Below, piece after piece: positions 24,992 through 35,062 of a stretch of DNA of 64,000 bases. Within the stretch, counting starts at the first letter, position 1. Each line of letters opens with the position of its first letter. The DNA lies in contig CALBIL010000030.1 of assembly GCA_937892945.1 (NCBI GenBank), positions 1-64,000 of the forward strand. The letters run 5' to 3'. Below the pieces are notes generated by a model. The model was not told the origin of the DNA and did no database searches. It was given only the letters and a program-made list of their open reading frames with translations. The DNA is from an uncultured euryarchaeote (GTDB lineage Archaea; Thermoplasmatota; Poseidoniia; Poseidoniales; Poseidoniaceae). The translations under genes were made by a program, and so were the position numbers.

Positions 24992-26770
24992 TCAATGGTC
25001 AAACGAATAGAAATCTCCAACACCTCGTTGTTCTCTGTCTTTTCGACTTTCCAATTTGTTAATTCTTGGACGCTTCGAATCATGATCTCGACGGAAGGTG
25101 ACATTTACCCCTTCAAGGAAACGATTCATCCCCTCACGTAGTTTGAACGGGCCTTCAGCTTTACCATGGATTCCACCTTCGCCTTCAAAGACGAGAAGTG
25201 AATCACTTACGATATCAATGAAGTAAACATCGTGGTCGATGACGAACGCAGATTTCTCATTGGCTTCCATCGTTCTTCGAATTGCTTTAGCAGCCTCCAT
25301 TCGGGCGTTTGCATCAAGGTGGGCTGATGGCTCATCCAAGAGATAGAGGTCGGCTTCTCTACCAAGGCAAATGGCGATAGCAACTGCTTGACGTTCTCCA
25401 CCGGAGAGTTTCTTGACTCGCTTAGGGAGGAGTTCATCTACACCTAAAGCACGAATCACGTTGACATTGTATTCCCCTACTCGCCACTTTGGACCAATCT
25501 CGCTATCAAGCCACAATTGAACGCTGCAATCCATATCAACATCAATATGCTGAGGTTTGTATGAAATCGTAGCGTTTTCAGTGACCCAACCCTCATCATA
25601 GCCGTGTTCGCCTGCTAAGATTTTGATCATTGTTGATTTCCCTGTGCCGTTTGGGCCTACGACACCTACGACTTCGGAACGATGTACTGCACCTTCACCT
25701 GTTGTGAGTTGGAACTCACCGAGTTTCTTTGAAAGTCCACCCCAAGATACCACTTCAGCACCAAGTTCAGAGACTCGGTCACTGTGGTTAAGGAACTTGA
25801 TTGGTTTGTCTCGGATACGAACATTTTGTTCTGGTAAGAATCCATCGAGATAGGTGTTGATAGCTTGACGAGTTGTACGGGCAGGTGTGAATATTCCAAA
25901 AGCGCCTTTTTTGCCATAGACGATGTGCACCAAGTCGGCGAGTACATCGAGAACTGCAAGGTCGTGCTCAATAACAATCACTCGCTTTGTCTCTGCGAGT
26001 TTTTGGATGATTCTCACAATCCGCATCCGTTCGTGAATATCGAGATACGATGAGGGTTCGTCAAAGAAGTACACATCAACATCACGTAACAAGGTGGCGC
26101 AGATGGCCATGCGTTGTAATTCTCCACCCGAAAGTTGCTGTACCGTACGGTCAAGCAGGTGGTCGATTGCAAGTTCTTTCGTCATCTCTTCAAACATGCC
26201 CCTTTCGTCAACGCGTGTAAGTAAATCGCGAACTGTTCCTTGTATCTTCTTCGGTAAACGGTCCACATTTTGTGGTTTCAAAGCCACTTTAATGTCACCT
26301 TTTTCGACAGAAATGAAAAAGTCTCGTAATTCTCCACGCGGGAGTGATTCGATGATGTCATCCCAGTCCGCATCTTTGTTCAACCAGTCACCAAGGTTTG
26401 GTATCATTCGACCTGAAAGTGCATTGATGGCAGTCGATTTCCCCATGCCATTCGGACCCAGGATTCCGACGACACTTTCCTTCGAAGGAGTCGGTAAGCG
26501 AAACAGACGGAAACCATTCATTGAGTACCGATGAATCATATCGGTTTCGAGTTCACTCGGTAATTGTTCGATAATCAAAGCATCGTGTGGACATTTGTTA
26601 ATGCAAATACCGCAACCAATGCATAGGCTCTCCGAAATGTGAGGTTTGCCAGTTTTATCATCCATGATGATGCATTCTTGCCCGTTTCGAACCGGTGGGC
26701 AGAATGCTTGGCATTCATCGTTGCATTTCTTTGGTTGACAATGATCTTCCTTTAGAACTGCGACTCTCAT
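24992..26770 (-). CDS. abce1: Ribosome recycling ATPase ABCE1
   Basis: A 592-residue ABCE1/Rli1 protein that splits ribosomes after termination. The N-terminal iron-sulfur domain has cysteines 11, 16, 20, 24 and 50, 53, 56, 60 for two 4Fe-4S clusters. NBD1 has Walker A GPNGMGKST (105-113) and LSGGELQRMAI. NBD2 has GPNGTGKST and LSGGERQAVAI, with the linker hinge between. The ending is basic. It lies downstream of L10e and upstream of the paired nucleases. Confidence 0.96.
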   Translation of the reverse strand: MRVAVLKEDHCQPKKCNDECQAFCPPVRNGQECIIMDDKTGKPHISESLCIGCGICINKCPHDALIIEQLPSELETDMIHRYSMNGFRLFRLPTPSKESVVGILGPNGMGKSTAINALSGRMIPNLGDWLNKDADWDDIIESLPRGELRDFFISVEKGDIKVALKPQNVDRLPKKIQGTVRDLLTRVDERGMFEEMTKELAIDHLLDRTVQQLSGGELQRMAICATLLRDVDVYFFDEPSSYLDIHERMRIVRIIQKLAETKRVIVIEHDLAVLDVLADLVHIVYGKKGAFGIFTPARTTRQAINTYLDGFLPEQNVRIRDKPIKFLNHSDRVSELGAEVVSWGGLSKKLGEFQLTTGEGAVHRSEVVGVVGPNGTGKSTMIKILAGEHGYDEGWVTENATISYKPQHIDVDMDCSVQLWLDSEIGPKWRVGEYNVNVIRALGVDELLPKRVKKLSGGERQAVAIAICLGREADLYLLDEPSAHLDANARMEAAKAIRRTMEANEKSAFVIDHDVYFIDIVSDSLLVFEGEGGIHGKAEGPFKLREGMNRFLEGVNVTFRRDHDSKRPRINKLESRKDREQRGVGDFYSFDH

Positions 26771-26842
26771 TCATTCACCTCCTGTTTGCTTCAACGATTG
26801 CTTTTTGTTCAGACTTATGGAACTCGCGCCCAAATAGTCTCA

Positions 26843-26881
26843 ACAAATAGAGATTTGTCCGACATTGGGCTCAGCCCAATG
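26843..26881 (-). terminator. Two consecutive stem-loops after the L10e gene
   Basis: Just past the L10e stop, CATTGGGC-TCA-GCCCAATG (26863-26881) forms a perfect 8-bp stem. Further along the transcript, ACAAAT-AGAG-ATTTGT (26843-26858) forms a perfect 6-bp stem. They lie in the 115-bp spacer before ABCE1 and may be a terminator, an attenuator or an mRNA end-protecting structure. Confidence 0.45.
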
Positions 26882-26885
26882 GACT

Positions 26886-27425
26886 TCAAATGAGACCCTT
26901 GAGGTGCTCGTGACCTTGAATCAAGCGCACAGTACATGGAGTTGGGAACTTCATAGTTGCCTTACGAAGTGCATCTCGTGCAGTGAGATAATGCTCAGGA
27001 TTGACTTGCAAAGAAATGACACGTTGTCCACGCTTAACACGAGCGGCTGTTCCGACGTTCTTTCCAAAAGCACAACGCATTCCTTGAGAAACACGGTCAG
27101 CACCTGCACCAGTTGCTTGCTTGTTTTCACGAAGAATGTGGTGAGGGAAGGTGTGAACACGAAGAGCATAGCCTTGAGTTCCAGCAATCTTTCGGATTGT
27201 TGAGTTTGAAATAACACGAGCTGCTTCAAGAGCAGTATGACGAATTTGACAGTTGTTGTCAGCACGGAGTTCTATGATGACTTTGAACTGTCCCGTTTCA
27301 GCAGCAACACGGTTTCCAGCGTGGAATGACGTGATTCTGTTGTTCGGAACACCGCCGATGTACTTACGTCGAGTGTAGGCAGGGCCCTTAAGGCGGCGAT
27401 ACATAGATGCTGGTTTACGTGCCAT
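26886..27425 (-). CDS. rpl10e: Ribosomal protein L10e (uL16)
   Basis: A 179-residue large-subunit protein starting MARKPASMYRRLKGPAYTRR, with the FHAGN, AARVISNS and GADRVSQGMRCAFGK segments of archaeal L10e. It sits near the peptidyl-transferase centre. The frame is open to 27470, but ATG 27425 matches the family start. Confidence 0.95.
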   Translation of the reverse strand: MARKPASMYRRLKGPAYTRRKYIGGVPNNRITSFHAGNRVAAETGQFKVIIELRADNNCQIRHTALEAARVISNSTIRKIAGTQGYALRVHTFPHHILRENKQATGAGADRVSQGMRCAFGKNVGTAARVKRGQRVISLQVNPEHYLTARDALRKATMKFPTPCTVRLIQGHEHLKGLI

Positions 27426-27573
27426 GATACTCTCTCCAAGCACTCCTGCGACTAATATTCCCTTTATCATCTCTCCGCTTCAAGCCTTGGCGAGAGAAAC
27501 AGGTATCGGATAAATGAATCTCGGCTCTTTGTTCAATAAAAGGTTTCATGTGCTCGTTTCACATCCTGCAAGC

Positions 27574-28824
27574 ATGGCGAAGGGTTGGCGTAGTTTTCTT
27601 GAAGAGGAATCGGAACACCAATGGGTCGCTATTACTGGTTTTTTCGTATTTATTATTCTTGGTGCACTCGTCATTCAAGGCACTTCCACCCTCCCAGGGG
27701 TCAGCTATTCGAGCAATGGACTCGATGCAATCGATGGTCGGGTTTTGGATATCGTGTATGGAGATTCAGATACCTACACCGCTTTGATCTTAGGTGACGA
27801 AGGCGGAATGATATTCCATTATGATGATTCCGGCATCATCAATGATATAGGGACAGATTACGAAGATGTGCTCGGAATGACATTCATGACCGAACTCCAT
27901 GATGGCAGTATTGTTGTCTCGCCTTCAAACAATACGCTTGAAGTCATTCACGTCAATAATGAGAACTCACAGCGTACCATCATACCTCTTGTGAGCAACC
28001 AAGAAACATTTGATGTGCTCGATGTTGCCGAACAACGAAATGGTGATTCGTATCGCTGGTTAATGGTTACAGATGAAAACGATTCAACCAGCCTTCGTGG
28101 CTTTGGCACCATTAACTCACCCCTCGAATCAACCCAAGAGGCTTTTGGAAGCGCATCCTTGACCGCAGCAATGGTTAATTCGGGCAACATCGCTTGGAAC
28201 ATGGTTGAATCTCTTGATGATGGAACATGGATTGCCATTGGCTCGATGACCAATGCATTTGGTATCGATGAAGACAGCCCAGCATCGCCAACGAGGCATC
28301 CTGTTATTGGCTTCATTTCCTGGACAGAAGGACCTACTTCACCAATGCTTACCTCGATCGAGGAATTGGATAAAGGAGAAATCCATTCACTGATTCGCCT
28401 TGACAATGGTTCTTTACTTGCTGCTGGGACCGATTCTGCAGTTCATATTGCCAAGGACAGAGCAACAACCACCATAGACTTCTCCAGTGTTTCAGCAGCG
28501 CTTGATGACGATGGAGTTGTTTGGATGATTGGAAATCAAGGAAGTACCTCAGTTGTCCGTATGGTCGATGGTGTGGCTGAGAAAATGCCTTTAGCACAAC
28601 CCTTGCCTTTAGATGTTGAAACTTCTGATGTATCGAATGGCGTCCTGTATGCACATGGAACCAGTGCTAACGGAGAGCCTGCAACATACTCCATCGACAC
28701 CCTCGCAAGTGGTTCTATAGAGAGTGGCCGGGGATTCTTGAACTTCATGTTTGTTACTGCATCAAGTATCGTGATGGGCGTAATGATCTGGACTGCATTT
28801 AAGAGAATGCGGCAAAATCAATAA
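27574..28824 (+). CDS. Membrane protein with two terminal helices and a propeller-like ectodomain
   Basis: From ATG 27574 the product is 416 residues. A charged N-terminus (KGWRSFLEEESEHQW) is followed by a transmembrane helix (about 19-37). Then comes a long beta-rich region with repeated VVSPSNNT and LAAGTDSAVHIAK type blades, and a second transmembrane helix near 388-408 with a basic tail. Both ends are predicted in the cytoplasm and the propeller outside. The plan resembles the protein at 5647-6825, which has a cleaved signal peptide instead. ATG-like starts upstream to 27514 are possible. It is divergent from L10e. The function is unknown. Confidence 0.6.
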   Translation: MAKGWRSFLEEESEHQWVAITGFFVFIILGALVIQGTSTLPGVSYSSNGLDAIDGRVLDIVYGDSDTYTALILGDEGGMIFHYDDSGIINDIGTDYEDVLGMTFMTELHDGSIVVSPSNNTLEVIHVNNENSQRTIIPLVSNQETFDVLDVAEQRNGDSYRWLMVTDENDSTSLRGFGTINSPLESTQEAFGSASLTAAMVNSGNIAWNMVESLDDGTWIAIGSMTNAFGIDEDSPASPTRHPVIGFISWTEGPTSPMLTSIEELDKGEIHSLIRLDNGSLLAAGTDSAVHIAKDRATTTIDFSSVSAALDDDGVVWMIGNQGSTSVVRMVDGVAEKMPLAQPLPLDVETSDVSNGVLYAHGTSANGEPATYSIDTLASGSIESGRGFLNFMFVTASSIVMGVMIWTAFKRMRQNQ

Positions 28825-28932
28825 GTTTCAATAAACCCTTGAAAACAGCGGTTCTTTCCAACCTGCGCGATAACCTTCATGTGCTCTCTGCAACGACAGT
28901 AAACTCCAGCGAGAGCAAGGAGTGTAGTGTGT

Positions 28933-31587
28933 ATGACAAAAAGGGGTATGATGGACCAATTTATGGACATCAAAAAGGAACACCCCGATACAATTCTTTT
29001 CTTCCGGATGGGAGATTTCTATGAGTTGTTTCATGAAGATGCCGTCATTGGTTCTGAAGTCCTCGGTTTGGCACTCACTTCACGAGATAAAAAAGCAGAT
29101 AAACCAATTCAAATGGCTGGATTCCCGTGGCATGGGCTTGAAGATAATATTCGTGGCATGCTAAAAGCTGGACACAAGGTCACAGTTGCGGAGCAAGAAC
29201 AAGAACTGAGAGAAGGGGCGAAACTGCTTGAACGTATCGTCACTCGAGTCTACACGCCAGGAAGCCTGTATGAAGAATCGTTACTCGGAACCGATGAACG
29301 GTCTCTGCTTGTTTCTGTAACTCTTGGGAAGTCTGCCCTCGGCATCGGAATTGTTGATGCTTCAACTGGACAGGCATGGGCATCAAACTTGAACGGAGAT
29401 GATCGGTTTGCTCGAGCATTAGATGAGATTATGCGTTGGCGTCCAACTGAAATCGTAGTATCCCCACAAGATGCTGAAGATACTGAATTGTGTGCTCTTT
29501 TCTCCCACCTCGATAACGTTCTGGTTAGCCAGCACAGGGCGAGTGAAAACAAACGAAGAAAAAGACTTGAGAAAGTACTCAAAGTCGCAGACCTCGGACA
29601 TTTGGATTTAGATGACTCTCCTCTTGCTTTAGCTGCTGCTGGTTTAGCTGCTGACTATCTCGCAACCATGCACATTGCTGACGAAGTTCCCCTTCGGGAT
29701 ATCGAAGTCATCGATGAAGCCGGGCACCTTGTGCTTGACCAAACCACTTTGAAGAACTTAGAACTCACTTCGACACTTGCAGGCGAATTTGAAGGCAGTC
29801 TTCTTTCTACAATGAATGCATGCCGAAGTTCGATGGGAAGAAGACTTCTCAAAACTTGGGTTCTAAGACCCCTTTGCAACCTTGAAGCAATCAGTGCTCG
29901 TCATGAAGCAGTAGGTTCACTCTCTCGTTCAGCTCGTCGTCTTGATGCATTACGAGAAGCACTCCGTGGACTGCGAGACATGGAGCGATTAGCCACACAA
30001 CTCGCTTACAATCGTTCAAATGGTCGAGATTTAATTGCCGTATGTGATGCTCTCGAACGAATGCCAGCTATCATCAATATTTGCAACGAGACGGGAAACC
30101 CGTTGTTGGAACATCTTTCTCATGAATTGGATGCATTGAATGAACTGGCAGAAGATATTCGACGTACCTTAGTCGATGAACCACCCCTCAGCATCCGTGA
30201 TGGAAATCTCATCCGCTCTGGACTTCATTCAGCGATTGACGAACTACACGAAACTTCAGCATCTGGACATTCATGGTTCAGTGATTTAGAATCCAAATTA
30301 CGCACTGAATTAGAAATACCATCTTTGAAAGTGCGAATGAACCGACAAATTGGATGGTTTATTGAAGTCACAAAATTAAATGAAGCCAGAGTTCCTGAAG
30401 AGTGGCGAAGAAAGCAACAAATGACAAATGGTTCACGGTACGTCACTGAAGAATTAGCACAAAGGGATGACCTTCTGCTCACCGCAGATACAAAAGTGAA
30501 GGAATTGGAATATCGAGAATTCACTTCTCTCCGTGAACGGTGTCGGATACACGCACAAGAACTGGCAACTCTTGCTGGTCGAGTGGCTGCAATCGACGTG
30601 CTGCAATGTTTTGCTTCAATCGCACGTTCTCGTTCATGGACTCGACCAGAATTAACCGAAGGGCACCACCTCAAGGCAGAAGGTGCACGGCATCCAGCCC
30701 TCGAAATGCAATCTGGGTTTGTCCCCAATGATATCCAATTGCAAAAGAAACGAAACTTCTTGTTGATCACAGGTCCCAATATGGGTGGTAAATCGACCTA
30801 TCTTCGAACGACAGCACTCTTGACCATTCTCGCGCAAAGCGGTAGTTTTGTCCCTGCCAAGAAAGCAAGAATTGGGCTCGTAGACCGGATATTTACTCGA
30901 GTCGGTGCAAGTGATGACCTTCGCCGTGGCCGTTCAACATTTATGATGGAAATGATTGAAGTCGCTCATATACTTCGAAGGGCAACTTCGCAATCCCTCG
31001 TTTTACTCGATGAAATCGGACGTGGAACTTCAACATTTGATGGTTTGTCCATCGCATGGTCGGTAACTGAAGACATCTGTAAGAGAATCGGAGCACGGAC
31101 ATTATTTGCAACACATTATCATCAATTGATTGGATTAGAAGGCGAAGTCGAAGGGTTGGTCAATGTCCATGTCCAAGTTGCACAGGCTGATGGTGAACTC
31201 CGATTCCTTCACACGGTCGCAGATGGTCCATGTGATGATTCATATGGTGTCCAAGTTGCTGCTTTAGCAGGCTTGCCTCGTCCAGTTGTCGAACGAGCGA
31301 GTGATTTACTCGCTTTCCTTGAACATCAAGCACATGGGGCCAAGGCAGGAGAATCTGGAACACCTTCGGCTCGTGCAGAAGGACAATCCAGTTTGATGGG
31401 ATATTTTGCTGCTGCTGCAATGACACAAAAGAATGGAACGCCACAATCAGTCCCAAGCATCAGTTCCGAAGAGAAAGAAACCCTCAACTATCTTTCAAAT
31501 ATTGACGTAGATGAACTCACTCCACGCCAAGCGCATGATGCAATCTATAGACTAAAGAAACTTCTCGGAGGTGCTTCAGATGTCTGA
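28933..31587 (+). CDS. mutS: DNA mismatch repair protein MutS
   Basis: A full-length MutS1 of 884 residues. The mismatch-contacting F-x-E motif is present at 29-31 in RMGDFYELF. The core and clamp domains are complete. The ATPase has Walker A GPNMGGKST (near 615), STFMMEM and the Walker B region LLDEIGRGTST, and FATHYHQL follows. The C-terminal helix-turn-helix segment ends LTPRQAHDAIYRLKKLL as in bacterial MutS. ATG 28933 follows AAGGAG; a GTG two codons earlier is less well spaced. It is coupled to mutL by an 8-bp overlap. MutS1/MutL pairs are patchy in archaea and usually interpreted as acquired from bacteria. Confidence 0.96.
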   Translation: MTKRGMMDQFMDIKKEHPDTILFFRMGDFYELFHEDAVIGSEVLGLALTSRDKKADKPIQMAGFPWHGLEDNIRGMLKAGHKVTVAEQEQELREGAKLLERIVTRVYTPGSLYEESLLGTDERSLLVSVTLGKSALGIGIVDASTGQAWASNLNGDDRFARALDEIMRWRPTEIVVSPQDAEDTELCALFSHLDNVLVSQHRASENKRRKRLEKVLKVADLGHLDLDDSPLALAAAGLAADYLATMHIADEVPLRDIEVIDEAGHLVLDQTTLKNLELTSTLAGEFEGSLLSTMNACRSSMGRRLLKTWVLRPLCNLEAISARHEAVGSLSRSARRLDALREALRGLRDMERLATQLAYNRSNGRDLIAVCDALERMPAIINICNETGNPLLEHLSHELDALNELAEDIRRTLVDEPPLSIRDGNLIRSGLHSAIDELHETSASGHSWFSDLESKLRTELEIPSLKVRMNRQIGWFIEVTKLNEARVPEEWRRKQQMTNGSRYVTEELAQRDDLLLTADTKVKELEYREFTSLRERCRIHAQELATLAGRVAAIDVLQCFASIARSRSWTRPELTEGHHLKAEGARHPALEMQSGFVPNDIQLQKKRNFLLITGPNMGGKSTYLRTTALLTILAQSGSFVPAKKARIGLVDRIFTRVGASDDLRRGRSTFMMEMIEVAHILRRATSQSLVLLDEIGRGTSTFDGLSIAWSVTEDICKRIGARTLFATHYHQLIGLEGEVEGLVNVHVQVAQADGELRFLHTVADGPCDDSYGVQVAALAGLPRPVVERASDLLAFLEHQAHGAKAGESGTPSARAEGQSSLMGYFAAAAMTQKNGTPQSVPSISSEEKETLNYLSNIDVDELTPRQAHDAIYRLKKLLGGASDV

Positions 31588-33589
31588 ACCAAACCGAATC
31601 CAGCAACTCGATGAAAGAACCATTGGGCATATCGCGGCTGGGGAAGTGGTTGAACGACCTGCACAAGTGGTCAAAGAATTGCTCGAAAACAGTCTCGATG
31701 CTGGAGCAACACGTCTTGTAATAACTGTTGAACGTGGTGGTTTCGATCTGATTCGGATTGAAGATGACGGGAGTGGAATCGATGAACAAGACCTCCGTTT
31801 GGCATTAGACAGACACGCAACTTCAAAGTTAAAAAAAGCGGAAGATTTGAATTCGATTCATACGCTCGGATTCCGAGGTGAAGCATTAGCAAGTATCGGC
31901 ATGGTATCGCATCTTTCCATTTCCAGTCGCCCTTCAGGAAAAGAAGGGAAATCGATCGCAATGAAAAATGGAGAAAAAGGACTCGTAGAACCCTTTGGCA
32001 TGCAACTCGGCACCCGTGTTGATGTTGAGCACTTGTTTCGAAATACCCCCGCTCGCCTCGCATTCCAACGACGCCCTGCTACTGAAAACGCTCGTGTGGT
32101 TGATGTGGTCGTCGCTCATGCCATGGCCCATCAGTTGACTGGATTCCGATTAGTCATCGATGAACGAGTCATGCTCGACATCCCTCCTGCTGAATCCATG
32201 ATGGACCGACTGTTTGACTTACTCGGTGGCCAAGTTGAATCAATGCTTGAAATTACACCGCCTGAAAACGATGCGGAAGCACCTGGTCAAGAACAATGGA
32301 GTGGATGGATCAGTACCCCAGACATCACCCGTGGAAAAGGTGACGACATACATATTCTCATCAATGAACGACCGGTTGCTGCAGGACCGTTCCTTCAAGC
32401 CATACGTAGAGGCTACCGCACCCGTTTGATGCAAGGAAGGCATCCAATTGCTGTTCTTTCGCTTACTTTGCCACCAGAAGAAGTCGATGTCAATGTCCAC
32501 CCAACCAAACGCGAAGTTCGTCTTCGCCATTCATGGCGTGTTTTAGAGCGGCTTGAACGGGCCATTGCTCATACCCTCGAATCGGTCCCGACCCAACCTG
32601 ATGCTGCGGGAGGCATTCCCGGTCTACAAGGACTTGGGGTACAGAAAGTTACGCCAATTCAAGAACATCTTTCGACTGTGAAAGCGCCGACTGTCGACCC
32701 ATTGGATGCTGCTGCAGGAACCCCAACCCTCGTACTCCCCAGGGATACAAAAACTGAGACCCCTCCCGCATGGGCGATTGCAGCTGGTGCACAATTGAAC
32801 CTCCATGGAAAAGAGGCGTCTGAACCGGAGCCCAGTGAAAAGATGCGGCCACAATCTACGGCACCTGAAGCTCAAGAAACATTACCTGGGATGGATGCCA
32901 AGCCAACTGCACCGGCATTATCACCTGCAGAACGAACTCTTCACCGCCATGCTGGTTGCGGGCATAGAACTTCTCCGAATGAGGAGAAACCGCTTGAGGG
33001 TATCATCAATGAGTTGCCAGAGATGGAACCTCTCGCCCAATTCGCAGACTCGTACATCTTAGTACAAGCCGAGGGAGAATTACTGTTAATTGACCAACAT
33101 GCATTGCATGAACGTATTCGATACGAACGTTTGCGAAACGATGAATCATTATGGGAGAGTCAAGCGAAACTCGAACCTCTTCAATTAGACCTAGATGCCC
33201 GGCAATCAGCACGAATGTCTGCAGCGGTCGAAACATTGAGTGAAGTTGGATTTTCATTGCGTGAAGAGAAGAGTGGATGGGTTATTGACGCTGCACCTCA
33301 TCTACTTGAAGGTGAAGAACTGGTCCCATTCCTACTCGACCTACTGCAAGATACTGCTGAAGACGGTGCACCACTTGAAACGGTGGACAGACGTAAAGAT
33401 CACCTTGCCTTCCTCAATGCCTGTCGAGGTGCTGTGAAAGCAAATGAAAAATTGACCTTACCAGAAATGCGCAGATTAGTCGATGACATGCGCCGAATCA
33501 CAAATCCATGGGCTTGCGTGCATGGACGCCCAACTGCATTGCGACTTCCACTGAATTCTCTCGACCACCATTTCGGCCGCCATGGTTAA
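31580..33589 (+). CDS. mutL: DNA mismatch repair endonuclease MutL
   Basis: A 669-residue MutL. The N-terminal GHKL ATPase shows ELLENSLDAGA, EDDGSGID and GFRGEALASI. A proline/alanine-rich linker follows (about 345-470). The C-terminal domain carries DQHALHE (about 505-511), the DQHA-x2-E-x4-E nicking-endonuclease motif, with supporting ACRG and CVHGRPT elements that bind metal. It therefore nicks the strand itself, as in organisms without MutH. GGAGGTG lies before ATG 31580, which overlaps the end of mutS. Its stop overlaps that of convergent aroA. Confidence 0.95.
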   Translation: MSEPNRIQQLDERTIGHIAAGEVVERPAQVVKELLENSLDAGATRLVITVERGGFDLIRIEDDGSGIDEQDLRLALDRHATSKLKKAEDLNSIHTLGFRGEALASIGMVSHLSISSRPSGKEGKSIAMKNGEKGLVEPFGMQLGTRVDVEHLFRNTPARLAFQRRPATENARVVDVVVAHAMAHQLTGFRLVIDERVMLDIPPAESMMDRLFDLLGGQVESMLEITPPENDAEAPGQEQWSGWISTPDITRGKGDDIHILINERPVAAGPFLQAIRRGYRTRLMQGRHPIAVLSLTLPPEEVDVNVHPTKREVRLRHSWRVLERLERAIAHTLESVPTQPDAAGGIPGLQGLGVQKVTPIQEHLSTVKAPTVDPLDAAAGTPTLVLPRDTKTETPPAWAIAAGAQLNLHGKEASEPEPSEKMRPQSTAPEAQETLPGMDAKPTAPALSPAERTLHRHAGCGHRTSPNEEKPLEGIINELPEMEPLAQFADSYILVQAEGELLLIDQHALHERIRYERLRNDESLWESQAKLEPLQLDLDARQSARMSAAVETLSEVGFSLREEKSGWVIDAAPHLLEGEELVPFLLDLLQDTAEDGAPLETVDRRKDHLAFLNACRGAVKANEKLTLPEMRRLVDDMRRITNPWACVHGRPTALRLPLNSLDHHFGRHG

Positions 33590-35019
33590 TCTTCAAGCGA
33601 TGGTGTAGTCGTCGCTTCAATTCCGACACCAGCATCTTGTAAACGCTGTACAAAGGATTCATCTGCAACATGGTGAAGGGTTTGCCCAATCACTTCGCCA
33701 CCTGTTTTGGAGGCGAGAAGGACTGCTGTCATGAATAAACGATGGTCATCAAACGTCGGCACTGGTTGTTGAGGTTTGATTGGTTTTTGGTTGCCTTCTA
33801 CTTCAATTCCATCAGCCAATAATGTCGCTTGAATTCCAAAATAGCTGAGGACCTCAACTGTCCTCGATAAGCGGTTACTCTCTTTGTGAACAGCATGGGC
33901 TGCACCAATTATTCTCCCTCCAGCGCCGAGTGAAAGGAGCGCTGCAAGAGGAGGTAAGATATCGTTTGAATCAGTAACATCAAGCGTAACCGAAACCTTT
34001 GAATCTACATTGGACAAAATACCTCCATGCCACTTTATGCCGCACTCTATAGCAGAATCGAAGAGGATTTCATGGCCAATTGCTTGTTCAACTCCGGGCC
34101 ATCCATGCAATTCGATTTCGGCATCAAGACAATGAGTGGCCAAGAAAGCAAACGAAGTCATCGAAGCATCTCCTGGAACAGTATAGGCGCCCTCAAGTGA
34201 AGGAACCCAAGGTGAAAGAAGACATTGCTCGCCGTTTAGTTCGACTTTACCGCCGGTGAGTTGAATCATTTCCGCCGTTAATTTCGAATGTCGATTCGAG
34301 ACGCCTTTTCCATGTAGATTGAGTTCGACCTTGATAGGGAGTGATGCGGATGCCAACATCCATGATGAAAGTGGTTGACTCGAACGGCTGATATCAAGGT
34401 CAATTCCCTGTTTGAGTTGTTCTTCTTTCCAAGGGCCACTGAGGATCACTGGTAACCGTTCTTTTCCTTGACCAATCGAAACTTCAACACCAGCCTGTTT
34501 TAGTGAATCCCATAGAGCTTCTGAATCTCTTTGGCGCAATGAAAGATCTCCATCTAACATGGTCGGTCCTTCCATACGGGCAGCAATACCTGCCAAGAAT
34601 CGAAGAGCGGTCCCTGAATTAGCAGCATTAAGAACACTGGCTGGACGTTTGAAACCGAGTGGACCTACGCCGGTAAGGACCCACCGTACTGAATCTGGAT
34701 GCGGACCAAGGTCCATTGGATTTGTTTGGTGGAGCAGTTCGCCTGACCGGTTATAATCCGCAAAATGAACTCCCATTTGCGCCAGACTGCAACGCATGGC
34801 ACGGACATCGTCACCTGCAGAAGCAACGTTCTCTAAGGTGATTTGCTGTTCTGTTTGAGAAAACAAAGCAAGTGCACGAATTAAGTGACTCTTTGAAGGA
34901 GGGAGTTGCCATTGAATCCGGATTGATTCTGACCTCGGCGTGATTCGAAGAATTCGAAGGTCGTTACGGCGGTGGTCTTTGCCAGATGAGGTCCAGCGCT
35001 TCACCCAGCCTCTCGCCAT
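33586..35019 (-). CDS. aroA: 3-phosphoshikimate 1-carboxyvinyltransferase (EPSP synthase)
   Basis: A 477-residue EPSP synthase, the sixth step of the shikimate pathway. The motifs are LPPSKSHLIRA, NAANSGTALRFLAG, DGDLSLRQR, SSQPLSSWML, TDSNDILPPLAAL (the archaeal form of the catalytic-Asp block) and FDDHRLFM. The usual KESDR motif reads KESNR. The protein carries about 20 more N-terminal residues than typical, and no later Met exists before the conserved region. It is divergent from moaA across a 74-bp gap. Confidence 0.9.
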   Translation of the reverse strand: MARGWVKRWTSSGKDHRRNDLRILRITPRSESIRIQWQLPPSKSHLIRALALFSQTEQQITLENVASAGDDVRAMRCSLAQMGVHFADYNRSGELLHQTNPMDLGPHPDSVRWVLTGVGPLGFKRPASVLNAANSGTALRFLAGIAARMEGPTMLDGDLSLRQRDSEALWDSLKQAGVEVSIGQGKERLPVILSGPWKEEQLKQGIDLDISRSSQPLSSWMLASASLPIKVELNLHGKGVSNRHSKLTAEMIQLTGGKVELNGEQCLLSPWVPSLEGAYTVPGDASMTSFAFLATHCLDAEIELHGWPGVEQAIGHEILFDSAIECGIKWHGGILSNVDSKVSVTLDVTDSNDILPPLAALLSLGAGGRIIGAAHAVHKESNRLSRTVEVLSYFGIQATLLADGIEVEGNQKPIKPQQPVPTFDDHRLFMTAVLLASKTGGEVIGQTLHHVADESFVQRLQDAGVGIEATTTPSLED

Positions 35020-35062
35020 GACTGTCCCAGACTCCGAGCACCCATCAACCCTTGCTACACAG

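Noticed and set aside
30225-30779. A 184-codon frame on the minus strand
   Set aside because: It is antisense to conserved MutS sequence and has no motif of its own.
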